NCBI GenBank assembly: GCA_003993805.1
Contig: RSEF01000001.1
Span: 180,356,951 to 180,420,950 of the forward strand
Length of the DNA stretch: 64,000 nt
Reading direction: 5' to 3'
From: Himantopus leucocephalus
Lineage: Eukaryota; Chordata; Aves; Charadriiformes; Recurvirostridae
The notes under the pieces were generated by a model. That model did not search any database. It was given only the letters and a program-made list of their open reading frames with translations, and was not told the origin of the DNA. Shown piece by piece: positions 1-10,985 of this stretch (positions are counted from its first letter, which is position 1; each line of letters starts with the position of its first letter). The position numbers were made by a program, and so were the translations under genes.

Positions 1-3000
1 AGAAGTCTCAAATACTACACACACAGGGCAGATGAGTGTTAGATTGCAGAAAGTTCCAACTTAAGCAAAAGCTATGTTTGCAAATCGTTATTTGAGCCTC
101 AAGATACATACATTTTATCCTTCAAAATGGCCACAAAACCACTTGTCCTCAATCTCTTTCATATTTTCCATGGCATATATCTCTTTCTGTTTTTCTTTCC
201 TAACCTACAATGCCAGTTTAATGATTCAAAATTAATTTTCCTTCCAGGACTTTCTTAAACAGAAAATAAATTTTCAGTCTCCTATTAGTTTATAAACAAG
301 ATGTGGTCATCATATTACTTGCATTCAAGAGGAGATACCCATAAATTCTTGAAGCAGGGACAACATCCAAACATTTGTCTCAGATAGCGAGGGAAGACTG
401 AAGACTAGTAAAAAGGATTTTCACAAAGCAGTATCTTGGGAAGGTGAGAGTAATGCTTATTGTTTCAATATTTAAAAGTCTCTGATGTGTTTGCCTATGT
501 TCAGTGCTGAAAATACAACACTTTTGACATGTATACATATAATGAAATGAATATGCATCAGTGTTTTTCTAGTATCATTGATTTGAACAAATAGTACCAG
601 ACAGACACAACAGTAGTAAACCTGATATCAGGAGCACGGTACATGATCATACAGAGTAAAGAGCACCTGAGAGTAACAGTGGGAAGGAACTTATGCCTTT
701 TTTTCTTCCTTTTATTTTTTTTTTTTTTGTGGATGTCTTGTCTACATTACAGAAGGATGGATAGTTATGCGTTCAAACAAATACCATTTCTGAGCCCCTT
801 CATGCAACTTGTCATCTAAGTTTAACTTCCCTCTAAATCAGCTGTTTATGTGATCTCTTAATGCTGGGTTTGGAGATAAGAACAAAATGTAGAATTACTT
901 TTGTTTAAGAATGTCTTTCTTTTTTATTTCTGAATATTATTATAATGTTTTATATCAGGTTTTAGAGGCACAGACATGTGTTCAATGTCCACAAAATGCT
1001 ATCAAATAATAATAACATATTATTTATAGGTATTGTAAAAGAGCTACCTGTAAAAGGGTTTTCTGAGAGCAACAATATATTACTGTCTGATCCACGCTGA
1101 CCAGCACTTCTTCTCATACAATTTCCTACATTTGGTATGTGTGTGTGTCGTTACATGGGCACACGCAAAAGTCCTGAGGTTCTTTGCCAATAACAAGACC
1201 AAGCCAAGTGCAAGCCAGCTCTGCTCTGGCCCTGTTAGTATGGAGTGCTCCTGAGCTAAAATACCCTTCCTTGCGCAACACTCTTTTGCCATGGAGATAG
1301 GCTCTGTTGTCAAAGAACAATATATGATTCTACGGATTTTCCTGAGGTTATTGTTTTGGATTGATGACAGTGCCTAAAGAAACACATGATATCATTTCCT
1401 TCAAATTCCTTATAAAAGTTTGTTCAAATATTTGTTAAAGAATTGCAGGGCAAGCATTTTTACAGCTAATTTGAAATCTCTTTGATTTCTCTTCTTTTCA
1501 AAAATGTTGCAGTTAATCAAACAGCAGAAACAGCACCATATGTTTAATCTCAATAAAATTAGAGAATAATTTTGTAGAGAACAAAGCGAACAAAGGTGTA
1601 GTCAATGCAGCTATCCTAATTTAGACTGCAGTGTTACCAGGACAAGAGCCTCCTTTCCAATAAGCCTATAATGACACCTTTTCTCTCAGTCTGGCGCAGA
1701 CTTCTGGCTGCTACCACAATACAGGTTATATTAGAAAAAAATCACAAAAATCAAAACATGTACCTGATTAATTCCTTAACAAAAATATTTATTAAACTGG
1801 GTTCTTACTACAACTGTTTTGAAATATTTGCAAAAAGTGATAATGAAGGGATAAGTTAAATTGCTTAGTATGTAAAATCACAAAAGATTATTATGACATT
1901 TAGTCAGACTAAAGAACTATGTATTTGCATATCCTTCTTTCAGTCTTTGTATTTAAAGTAAATGATCAATCAGTGCAGAAGAGACTAAAAATCAATAAAG
2001 CAAATACATTTTCCTTGTAACTTGTCCAAAGGTTATGATTTAGTTACAGTGCAACTTAAGTTGTTAGTTCAGTTACAGCATGTACAGCAGTATAACGTCT
2101 TTTTATTGAGCATGAACCATGTGGCTCAAAAAAACAAAGAGGAGAGGATTTAAAAATGCCACGTCCAAAACGCAATTCTGTGTTAATGGGCTTTAGTACA
2201 CCCATTTCGCAGCACTGCATCTTGATCTGAAGCCCGCAGGAGTAAATAACTGTCTTTCCATTGACTGCAGTGAGTACTGAAACAGGATTTTGAAATTTTA
2301 TATAATTAAAAAATAGTACTAAAACCTACATATAAGAAACATTCATTTGCCAGAGGCATTTCTTGTATAGTGCTTCTGTTGATGACAATGACTTTTCCCG
2401 TACAGAAGGCGTGCAGAAGCACTGTATACAGCAGGAATAACTCACTATGAAGAGGTAAAATCTAGATTTTCCTCAATTTGTAAAGCGGAATTACTACTTC
2501 AGTTTTTAAAAAGTCATCTTTTCGTGAAGGATGTTCTTCTCCACTCCCTAAATAGAAGACTTTGAAGACCAAGCCTACTTAGGTAATCTGCACTGTGCTG
2601 TATACAGATTTCTGTACGGGTATACACGAGTGTATCTACAGCAAGTGTAAAAGGCCCCCTCCTAAAATCAGTTGTAATTCCTGGCCTGGGAAGGCTGGCT
2701 AAGGGCATAGGGAGAGGGAGAGAGATTTTGTTACCACAGGCATAAAAAAATTCTGGCACCAGAGCTTGCAACCGCAGAACAGAACAGAGTAATGATAGTT
2801 TACATTTTTTAAATTTCCAGGAGGACATATTTAGCATCCTATGGGCTTATCACTTAAAAATATATGCCACCCATTCCTTAAATAAAGTTCCTACTTTTAA
2901 TAACTTCTGCTTTGACCTTGCAAAACAGACAATGCCATAATCAATTATCTCCAAAGCCTTCCTTAAATCTCCTCTAAAATGTTGCCTACTTCAGTGAAAA

Positions 3001-4110
3001 AAAATAGGATCAGGATTTTGAAAGTCCCAAGTGAAGTAGTAAGTGACTGACATCTGTAAAAATCAGAATGGCTTGGACATGATTTTCCATGTTCCCCCTC
3101 ATTAATGTCAGTCTCTACCATTGAGACCATTGAATATGCCTTCACTACAGCCTGAAGTGTCCCAGAAGGTCCAAATAAAGCCAGCCTGAGGAAATGGAGA
3201 GGTCTATAAGTTCCTGGGATATGTTTTTACTCTGTGATTCCTTAATACAGAGTAAGTTTCATGTAGTTATCCCATCAACAAAAAGACAGCAAGATCCTGG
3301 AGGTGATATGAATTTGGAGCCACTTACTGCTTGCTTAAGACCAAACAAGAAACTGGTTTTCTAAGTAACTGGTGAGAGAATTCATCTAAGGGATGGACAT
3401 CCAGGTACAAAACCTCACTTCAGAAAACTTTTATACCAAATAAAATGGTTGTGGCAAAAGGAGTGGAAACCGAGGAACTTGGCAGAAAATGGCTTTTTCT
3501 GAGGCACGTGGGTGGCCTGGACCCAGCACCTGCCCCCTATCAGGAAAAGAGCCTGTGTCATGCTCACCTAGCAGAATAGTTTCATTATTAGTGTACAGTA
3601 CAAAAGCATACCCCGGCTATACATTTTGCTGGACTTTGACCATGTTTGCAGGATCAGGCCCATGATACCCTTAATTTGAGAATCCTGCTTTGACTTGAAC
3701 TTAAACAGCTTCTTTGCCTGGGGGAATGTGGACTTTAAATAGCTTTTCAACCTGACCACTAGCAAATATTTGGTAGGAACAATTACTATTGCTTATTAAT
3801 CTTCAGTTGTACATACAATATTCATTTTTGTCATTAAGGAACCGATAGCTCATCAGGGAGACCTGATCGCTGGTGTGAGGTGGGGAAAAGAGAATAGGCT
3901 ATGTGTGCCAAGATAAGTGAAGCAGCTAAATATGGAGCTTCTTATATCCCGTCTCTTGCTTTGGCCTTTGCACACTCTGTGATGTTTCAGTGAAATGAGA
4001 GATCATGGTACATTCTCAAAGCATCTTAATACGGGCCAGCCAAGTGTCAAAACAGAAAACAGAGCAACACAGCCATGAATCACGCAGACTGGTAGGGAAG
4101 CATTAAGATT
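1..4110. other. AT-rich non-coding stretch, no gene seen
   Basis: No coding region, RNA gene or young transposon is visible. The stretch is AT-rich and mostly unique. A T-rich tract lies at about 709-729 and a short GT run at about 1137-1148. Around 2200-2290 there is a weak match to the old amniote repeat that carries CATTGAAGTCAATGG-like palindromes (also annotated at 60653-60738), but it is too degraded to bound. Open frames are at most about 107 codons and resemble nothing I know. Confidence 0.7.
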
Positions 4111-4158
4111 TTGAGTGAAATGTATGCCAACACACTAAAAACTGGGCTGTATGATATC

Positions 4159-4201
4159 TTTTTTTTTTTTTTTCTCTCTCTCTTTATTCCCGTATTTGCA
4201 G
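4159..4201 (+). promoter_or_regulatory. Candidate 3' splice site with long polypyrimidine tract
   Basis: A run of T followed by CT repeats and TTTATTCCCGTATTTGCAG ends in AG at 4200-4201. This is an excellent match to a vertebrate splice acceptor: an uninterrupted pyrimidine tract, then an exclusion zone without other AG, then CAG. Poly-T tracts also occur by chance and as retroposon tails, so this is a candidate only. It is notable because an open frame follows it. Confidence 0.35.
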
Positions 4202-4625
4202 TCTGTAAAAAAAACTGTAACGCATTTTGGATCACAAGCTGTTTACTGTACTACAATGCAGTACTGAGTTTGGAAGAATGCATGGAAGATTTTAAAATTA
4301 CATGTACCACAGATTCTGCAATGAAAAGACTTGGCATTCCTGGGAGATCATCTGCCAAATCAGTTAATGACACTTTGGATGTGGAGGTTGAGCCATTGAT
4401 GGCATTTCTTCCCAGAAGATGGTATGAAAGAGGCATTTAGTGTCTTTGCTGCAAACTTTCTGTTCTACTCTGCCTGGAGTAGGGAGAGAATTGGAAAGGG
4501 TGTGTCCCATATACTTAAAGTGTATAGTAAGAAGCTTCTAAAAAGATCCTGAAAACAAAAGGCAAACTTTAGGAAAATTTAATAACAAATAAAAATGAAA
4601 TAAAAGACTATGACTTGCATGAACT
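4202..4625 (+). other. Candidate terminal exon (coding or lncRNA), unproven
   Basis: Downstream of the acceptor-like site the frame stays open for about 79 codons to a TAG at 4438-4440. Two AATAAA polyadenylation hexamers follow at 4588-4593 and 4599-4604. The order acceptor, open frame, stop and polyA signals is what a last exon looks like. The predicted peptide is cysteine-containing and acidic in its middle, and I do not recognise it. No upstream exon can be identified, so it could equally be chance or a lncRNA exon. Confidence 0.2.
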
Positions 4626-7600
4626 TGGCAAAGGTAAGAGAAAATGGTTATCTGCTGGGGAGTGAAAATAAAAGAAGATAAAAGACTTCGAAAATACATC
4701 TTTGGTTCGTTTGGCTGCTTGGTATCATAGCTTTGTGTCACATTAGTTTTTTTAGTACAAATACATTTTGTGAAGGGATCTGTTGCATTAAAAGGCATTG
4801 ATCATGAACTGACCTGCTAGAACAGTACAAATCTGCACTCTTTCACATTACCCTGAATTGAAAAAATAGCAATCATTTCTGTTCCTTTGTAAAACTACTA
4901 TTATTCCTCTATTTCAACAGTCCCTTCACTTTCCTGTATTGTAAGCCATTTTTAGTTATTCTGATGAGTCACAGGGCTATGCTGCCAGGAGGTTCTGTTG
5001 CATCGCCAATGTATTATTCCACAACATTTCACTTAATTTTCTTTTTGCTAGAACTTTGCCTACAATAACTTTGGCTCACTTAGTCCTAAATTTGTCCCAT
5101 CCAGGCTCCAAGCACATAACCGACATAGGAGGTTAACAGCTTCCTGAGTGTGCAATAGGCACCTTCAAAAGTTAAATTCAGCTTGATTCACTACAGTGTT
5201 GCCTGTTCTCACTTCACTCAATACCAAGAAAGCCTCAAGTGACTGCTAATATAGGTACCTCGGTTAGGTGAGATTAATTCAGATCCTGAGGTCTTTAAAT
5301 CAGAACTGAACTCCTGTTTTTAAAGATACACTATCTTTCACACAGATACCATGGCTCTGATACAAAATTTACTGGCAAAACTGTTACACATTGGGCAGAC
5401 TTGGTGTACATAATGGCATCTATGACCTTTATATCTAACCATCCAGAAGTCATGGCATTAGGTATAGGACTGGTGGGAAGTGTCCACAGTTAGCTTGGCT
5501 ACAAAAAATTTTACTAGGTGAAAAGTATATGAAATGTGTTTCAATGGCATATTCAGCCTGGCAATCACCAAATCTTGTTGGGATATATGCTAGTGGGTTA
5601 TAAAATAAAGCAAAGTTTGAACAACCAACTTCAATTTGCAATGTTCTGTATACAGCATAATTTGGAACAAGATATGCCAACATCCTTTTTTTTCTCGGGA
5701 TAAATTTGAGTTGCAAAGATTTGCTCTCATTCCCTGTATAACTGCATTTTTGTTTGCTGTGGAGGACTGTTTCCTGATGAAGTCACATCTGATGTTCAGC
5801 TTATAGCAGCACTCTTTGTTACTGTGCAAATGAGCTCACTATATTACAGATGCTGAGGTTGTTGCAAAAACTCTTGGTTTCTTCATCAAAGTGGTTTTTC
5901 ACATACAAAATCGATGGGAACATTTTCTGAACCTTCAGTACTTCCCTTGTCCCTTCCTTTGTGCTTGTTTGTTTGTTCTTACTCAGTCCCATCATCTTCT
6001 GGCATTGTTCTTGACTAATTGTAACGGACTGATTCTTAACATGTGTTGTCAATGGGTTGTTTGCTGGCATATCTGACAATATTACCATCTACTTCAGTCT
6101 CTTATAAATTTTGGTGTTTTTATACTGTGGAAATTTAATAAACAGACTGGTAATTTAGAAAAAGGAATGTCAGCAAGATGTGTGGGATAGGACAAGGCCT
6201 ACTCTATAGCCCATATTCTTCAAATGCAATTGTTTCTTTTCAAAGCAGCACAGCTGTTCAGCAATCAAGGACTATCTGTATCCCATATGCTAAAGCCAGA
6301 TGTCAATATCGCTGTGTGTGAATTTGCAATGCACTGTTCAGAATAGTCAAACCATATTTCAGGGGAGGACATTGTCCAGGGAACTGAAGTGGGAAGAGTT
6401 TCCAGCACAGCTCCCTGCCAAAGTAGTAATAAATCCTTTCTTTAGGGATTAGGCAAAAGCTTTGCATTATGTAGAAAACTAACTCTTCTTTCTTACCCAA
6501 TAAAGCTGGAAAAAACCCCACAAACTAATGTTTTTAAAAAAGCTCACCTCTCTCCACTGCCTGTGAATGTGTGAGCAGCTCAGATGAAAACATCTACTTT
6601 TTGTCAAATGAATCCCACCCTGAGCGTCTAGTCACATGTGATTATGAAAGCACAGATTTACTATCCTGCTCCCCTACAGCACATGCTGTATCTTCCCACT
6701 CATTCCACCCCCCTCCATGAGATATGTTCATCATATGTGTCTCCCCCTCTGATCCCTTTAAACACTTTTTGCTCAGCCAGTACTGCTGAGGTAGGTGGAA
6801 ACCTACCACCACTCTAGTGGCAGCAGCTGCACTGAAGAAGCACTGCTTTCTTGGCCACTTACTTTCCAGTCTTCTAGCAGGGGCTCAGTTTTCTTCTTGC
6901 ACCCTATCTGAGTGCTATCAGTACAGACCACTTAGTTGGGTGGCTTCCGGATGTCACCGCCAAGTCCTCTGTCCCTTGGAGCACAACACCTACGTCAGGG
7001 CTGAAGGGGTGGGAGGTTGGAGCAGAGCACTTTCACGTACCAGCATAATTCTAAAGATGATATTTTAAAAATGAAGATTATAACGAAGATCCTTGTAGAC
7101 ATCTACAGTTGTGATGCCATGAAACAAATTATTTCTGGGGTGAACAAAATGTTGGTAAGAAGGCATAGAAGTTCCACACAAAACTAATGAGAAATTAACA
7201 GAGAAGTGATGTGGCATGCAGCTTTCTAAAAGGCAATTCTTAGGCCAAAAGAAGGGGGAAAAACTTAGAAAACATGCTGGATAAAGGGAAATACATTATT
7301 GGATTTCCTTTTTCATTGACTGAAGCTCTAGGGTCCCATCACACGCTGAATTCTCTACAGTTCATTATAATATAAATCCCACCCATTCTCCACGCATGCT
7401 GCACCTATTCATCATCAATGAACAACTATCCTTACACCATTAATTTTTGTACGTTTACAACTGGGATTATTGTTGGCATGGAAGCCACAAGCCCCCCCAA
7501 GATGTGCGAGAAGTTTCAGTAGACAACTGTACACTGAATCATGAGCACTAGAAGTTGCACGAACACAAGTCAATGACCTCATGTTTCAAATAGTTTGATC

Positions 7601-8279
7601 CAGGATGGTCTATTTAAGTGAGAAAGCCTGCTGGGGTTTTTCGTGTGCATGTAAATCAGAAGACTACACAAAAATGAATTGCATATAAGAATAATTCAAA
7701 GACAATTTTTGCTGTGTGTATACCAATAACAGTTAAGAAACACAAAGATTTCACCAAAGTTGAAATGAGTTTGGGGCTTTTTTGGGTATGAATACAGCTC
7801 CTTTTTTTTTCCCCCTATACCATGCAAAGGACAGATGTAATTTACATTTTTCCTTTCCTGGAAGACACCAGATGGTTAACAGCATGCTGCAGGAGCTGAA
7901 TTCAGAGGAAAAGAGACAGATCCTATTTCCAAGAACCATGTAAGGTTCTGAATTTCTGTTTGAAGGTTTTTACAGCACTTTGTTCCCAACAGTTTATTGT
8001 ATCCTGACTAAAGCAGTTTTTGGGATACGATCCCATTAGGAGAGCTATATCCTGAAATGTGTTAAACCTACTTTAAGCCTTTCCCATCTGACTAAAAATG
8101 TTAACTACTCAGATGTTGCCTTTAGCTTTATTAACCAAAGAACAAAAAAGAATACATACTTGGCAGCACCCAGAAGAGTGACATCGAAATAGCCCCCAAA
8201 GAAGAAAGTCAATCTCCTCTTACTGCACAATAAGACACATTTGAATCTTTAAGACACTGTATCTAAAGGAAAAATGTTC
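4626..8279. other. AT-rich non-coding stretch, no gene seen
   Basis: No transposon tail, RNA gene or convincing exon was seen. Short pyrimidine tracts near 5690 and 7800 are the only low-complexity features. Composition resembles the rest of the window. Confidence 0.7.
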
Positions 8280-9335
8280 TAAAGCACCTAAGTAGCTTCA
8301 CAGCCCAGGTCCCAGTTTCAAGGCTACATTTGCCCATTTCCTGAAAAACCTATCTACAACTTCAAGCACCTCAGTACCTCAACAGTTCAAGTCTCCATGA
8401 ATGGTAACTCAGCTTCATATGTGTATGGGCACACTCCAAGTAAGAAAACAACTATTCCTGAGGGATTTAGACAAGCCTGCTTGACTTCTGAGTTGATTAA
8501 TGCAATCAGCAGATAAAATGAGGTGTTCACACTGCATGAATCAGCTCTCCTTCTGTCAAGAAAATGGTTGGGAGCCAGCCAGCAGAAGTCAGCATTGACC
8601 TGTCCCTTCTCCAGAGTTTAGGCAACTAACCCAGGATTTGGGGAGAGGAACACTTAATTGCATGGGTTTCAGGCTGTTGTACCCAATCTGAGATTAGGCA
8701 TTCACAAAGGCAGAGCTCGTTTTCCAAGTACAGCCTGCCCTCTGCATAACGGTTTACTGGTTTAAACACTCATGCATGATGCAGGCAATTTGGATGCCTG
8801 AGCCTTTTTAGCTTGAGGGGAGTCAAATCATATTCCTCCTTTCTAGAACTGTGCCCTAAACTTCATGCTATAGACTAGGTTCACCTAGGCACTCTATTTT
8901 CCTCCTGTTAAGGCTTTGTTTTTTAAGCAAGATCCAAATTTAAGACAGGTGGTTCCCTACTGCTGGAAGGAGAACAACAAACAATTCAGGAGCCTGTTGG
9001 TTAGGTCACTTAGCTAGAAGGGGGAGACCTGGTTCAGGTCCTGATCCTGCAGTCTCTTCTTTCTTCTAAATCCCATGTCTATGTTGTGCAAACTGCATAA
9101 ACAGCTCTGGGAGGGGAACCAGGCCTCTCCTTGCTCCCTGCAGAGTGCCCTCACTGTGAGGCCTCAGAGCTTCAGGCAAGTTATTGCTTAGCATGTGGGA
9201 CATTGAATCATCCTCTCAGGATGCCTAACTTTCTTACTTGTCTGACTAGGCTTCCTGAACACCTGATTTAGGTACTTTGACTTATTCCCTGAGCACTGGG
9301 CAGAAGCTATGTAGGCACTGCAAAGATAATGTTCA
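8280..9335. repeat. Probable ancient, highly degraded interspersed repeat
   Basis: The stretch is rich in recurring phrases such as GCACCTAAGTAG, GGATGCCTAAC and GATTTAGGTACTTTGA, together with a TTGGTTAGGTCACTTAG segment near 8998-9015 followed by GGGGGAGACCTGGTTCAGGTC. I associate these phrases with an old sauropsid repeat. A related segment appears to lie in the opposite orientation near 46445-46530. No terminal repeats or target duplications can be defined, so the limits are approximate and the class is not assigned. Confidence 0.35.
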
Positions 9336-9523
9336 AAACAGGCATTATGGATCTAGCTCTAAATCACTTTTCAAAGGTCTTGCAGAAGTCTGAAGTCCAC
9401 TAAATGCACATGAAAAAAATCACGCTGATTTTCTGGTTTTATGTATTTGTTTTGTCTCAGTCATTCTTGCATATGTATAATTGCTAGCAAACTGCCTATT
9501 AGTGTAATCATTTCAGCTCTGCA

Positions 9524-9944
9524 GAGAGAGACCTGGGAGTCCTGGTGGACAACAAGNNNNNNNNNNNNNNNNNNNNNNNNNNNNNNNNNNNNNNNNNNNN
9601 NNNNNNNNNNNNNNNNNNNNNNNNNNNNNNNNNNNNNNNNNNNNNNNNNNNNNNNNAGCCTGGAGAAGAGAAGACTGAGAGGGGATCTTATCTATGTTTA
9701 TAAATATCTAAAGGGCGGGTGTCAAAAGGGTGGGGCCAGACTCTTTTCAGTGGTGTCCAGCAACAAGACAAGGGGCAACAGGAACAACCTGGAACACAGT
9801 AAATTCCATTTCAACATGAGGAAAAACTTCTTTACTTTGAGGGTGACAGAGCACTGGAACAGGCTGCCCAGAGAGGTTGTGGAGTTTCCTTCTCTGGAGA
9901 TATTCAAAACCTGTCTGGATGCGTTCCTGTCCAACCTGCTTTAG
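9524..9944 (+). pseudogene. CR1 ORF2 C-terminal remnant
   Basis: Bases 9524-9556 read ERDLGVLVDNK, the reverse-transcriptase/post-RT border of CR1 ORF2. After the gap, 9657-9944 read SLEKRRLRGDLIYVYKYLK through [19 protein letters not shown] to the ORF2 stop. The two halves are in different frames when the gap is taken as 100 bases, so the gap length is nominal. Only the tail of the enzyme remains, with no endonuclease and no catalytic YADD-type motif. The element cannot move on its own. Confidence 0.85.
9557..9656. other. Assembly gap of exactly 100 N
   Basis: Exactly 100 N lie inside CR1 copy 1. The CR1 ORF lacks what I estimate, from the family's layout, to be roughly 80-90 codons here. 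The true gap is therefore probably around 250 bases, and a multiple of three if the reading frame was intact. Confidence 0.97.
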
Positions 9945-10869
9945 GTGAACCTGCTTTGGTAGGGGAGTTGGACTAGATGATCTCTGAAGGTCCCTTCTAA
10001 CCCTTACAATTCTGTGATTCTATGATTTCCTAACTCTTTCCAATTGCAGACACTGTTGGCCAGGCAGATAGGAGAAGACATCTTCATCATTGTCATGAAG
10101 AGGTACAGAAGATGCTGCAAGGCAGAAGACCAGTTGACAGTCTGTGCAGCAGCATGCCTGGCAGGAGGTGCCAATTCCCAACCACAAAGGTGGCCCTCAG
10201 ATTCTTCTCCTAAGGAGAAAACAAGAGAAATCCAACCACTCGTAGGGACACAATGTTGAAGAGGACAAAGAGCAAGCCTAAAGAGAATAGCAGAGTGTAG
10301 TATAGCACTGCAAAGAATACAGTATTCATTCTCTGCTCTTGCCTCCCAGTGATTTTGCTGCCCTGCCCTCTGTACTTCATATTCTTTAGCTATTAAAAGA
10401 ATTAAAAATTCAATAATGCACATTAAAAACTGCATCCTTGACCCGAAGGAATGGAAATAACTGTTGAGGCTCTCTAAACTTTCTCAGGGAAAGCACACAA
10501 AAACATTTATAATCCTGCAATTCATCAAAAAGCAGCAAATTGTTTCCTATATATCTTTATTCTATGCATCTTCAAGGCTTGTGTTAGTTTTATGCAGAAG
10601 GTCAAATTAATTCCACATGTAATTCAACATAGCAAGTGAAGCTGCATTGTGGCTTCATGTGGCCATATAGCTTATCTAGACTATTCTTTAAAAACAACAA
10701 ATTACCCTAGTTTAAAAGTATTTGTAATAAAACAAATAAGCGTTTCATCATGTTCCTTCCTGTGGCACATAAAAGCTGTGGCTGTTGGTCTTTTACTACT
10801 CTGTCTTAAATCTGTGACAGGGTATTGGAAGTGTTTTGTGGCCTGTGGTTTGAGGGGGTGTTTGGAGTA

Positions 10870-10985
10870 GATTTTCTGTGAATCCTTCAGGACTATCCTA
10901 TCTTTTGCATGCAGTTGGAAAGGACTGGTCTTGGTAATCTAGGTGGTCCCTTCTGTCCTGTGATCTTATCCTTTGATTTTTCAAA
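10870..10985 (+). mobile_element. Degraded CR1 3' tail fragment
   Basis: GGAAAGGACTGGTCTTGG, then TAATCTAGGTGGTCCCTTCTG and CCTGTGATCTTATCCTTTGATT, follow the order of a CR1 3' UTR (GGACTAGATGATC...GGTCCCTTC...octamers) with many substitutions. It probably derives from an old insertion on the plus strand. The upstream limit is uncertain. Confidence 0.5.

Larger units (their letters stand above)
9512..10027 (+). mobile_element. CR1 LINE, copy 1 (5'-truncated, contains assembly gap)
   Basis: CR1 is the dominant non-LTR retrotransposon of birds. This copy reads in the plus direction. It starts around GCTCTGCAGAGAGAGACCTG, is interrupted by 100 N, resumes with the C-terminal part of the reverse-transcriptase ORF, and ends in the typical 3' UTR (GGACTAGATGATCTCTGAAGG) and about two degenerate ATTCTATG octamers at 10009-10027. 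There is no polyA tail, as expected for CR1. Its 3' UTR differs from that of the copies at 39.9 and 53.8 kb, so it belongs to a different subfamily. It is truncated at the 5' end, as most CR1 copies are. Confidence 0.93.

Noticed and set aside
9000..9060. GGTTCAGGTC-like T-loop motif, possible tRNA-derived SINE
   Set aside because: No matching A box at the right distance and no cloverleaf; it fits better with the degraded old repeat in that block.
9441..9944. Single 167-residue plus-strand frame spanning the N gap
   Set aside because: It is continuous only because the gap was set to 100 bases. The true CR1 frame before the gap is a different one.
10004..10435. 143-codon minus-strand frame downstream of CR1 copy 1
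   Set aside because: It overlaps the CR1 3' end, has no recognisable domain, and is compatible with chance.
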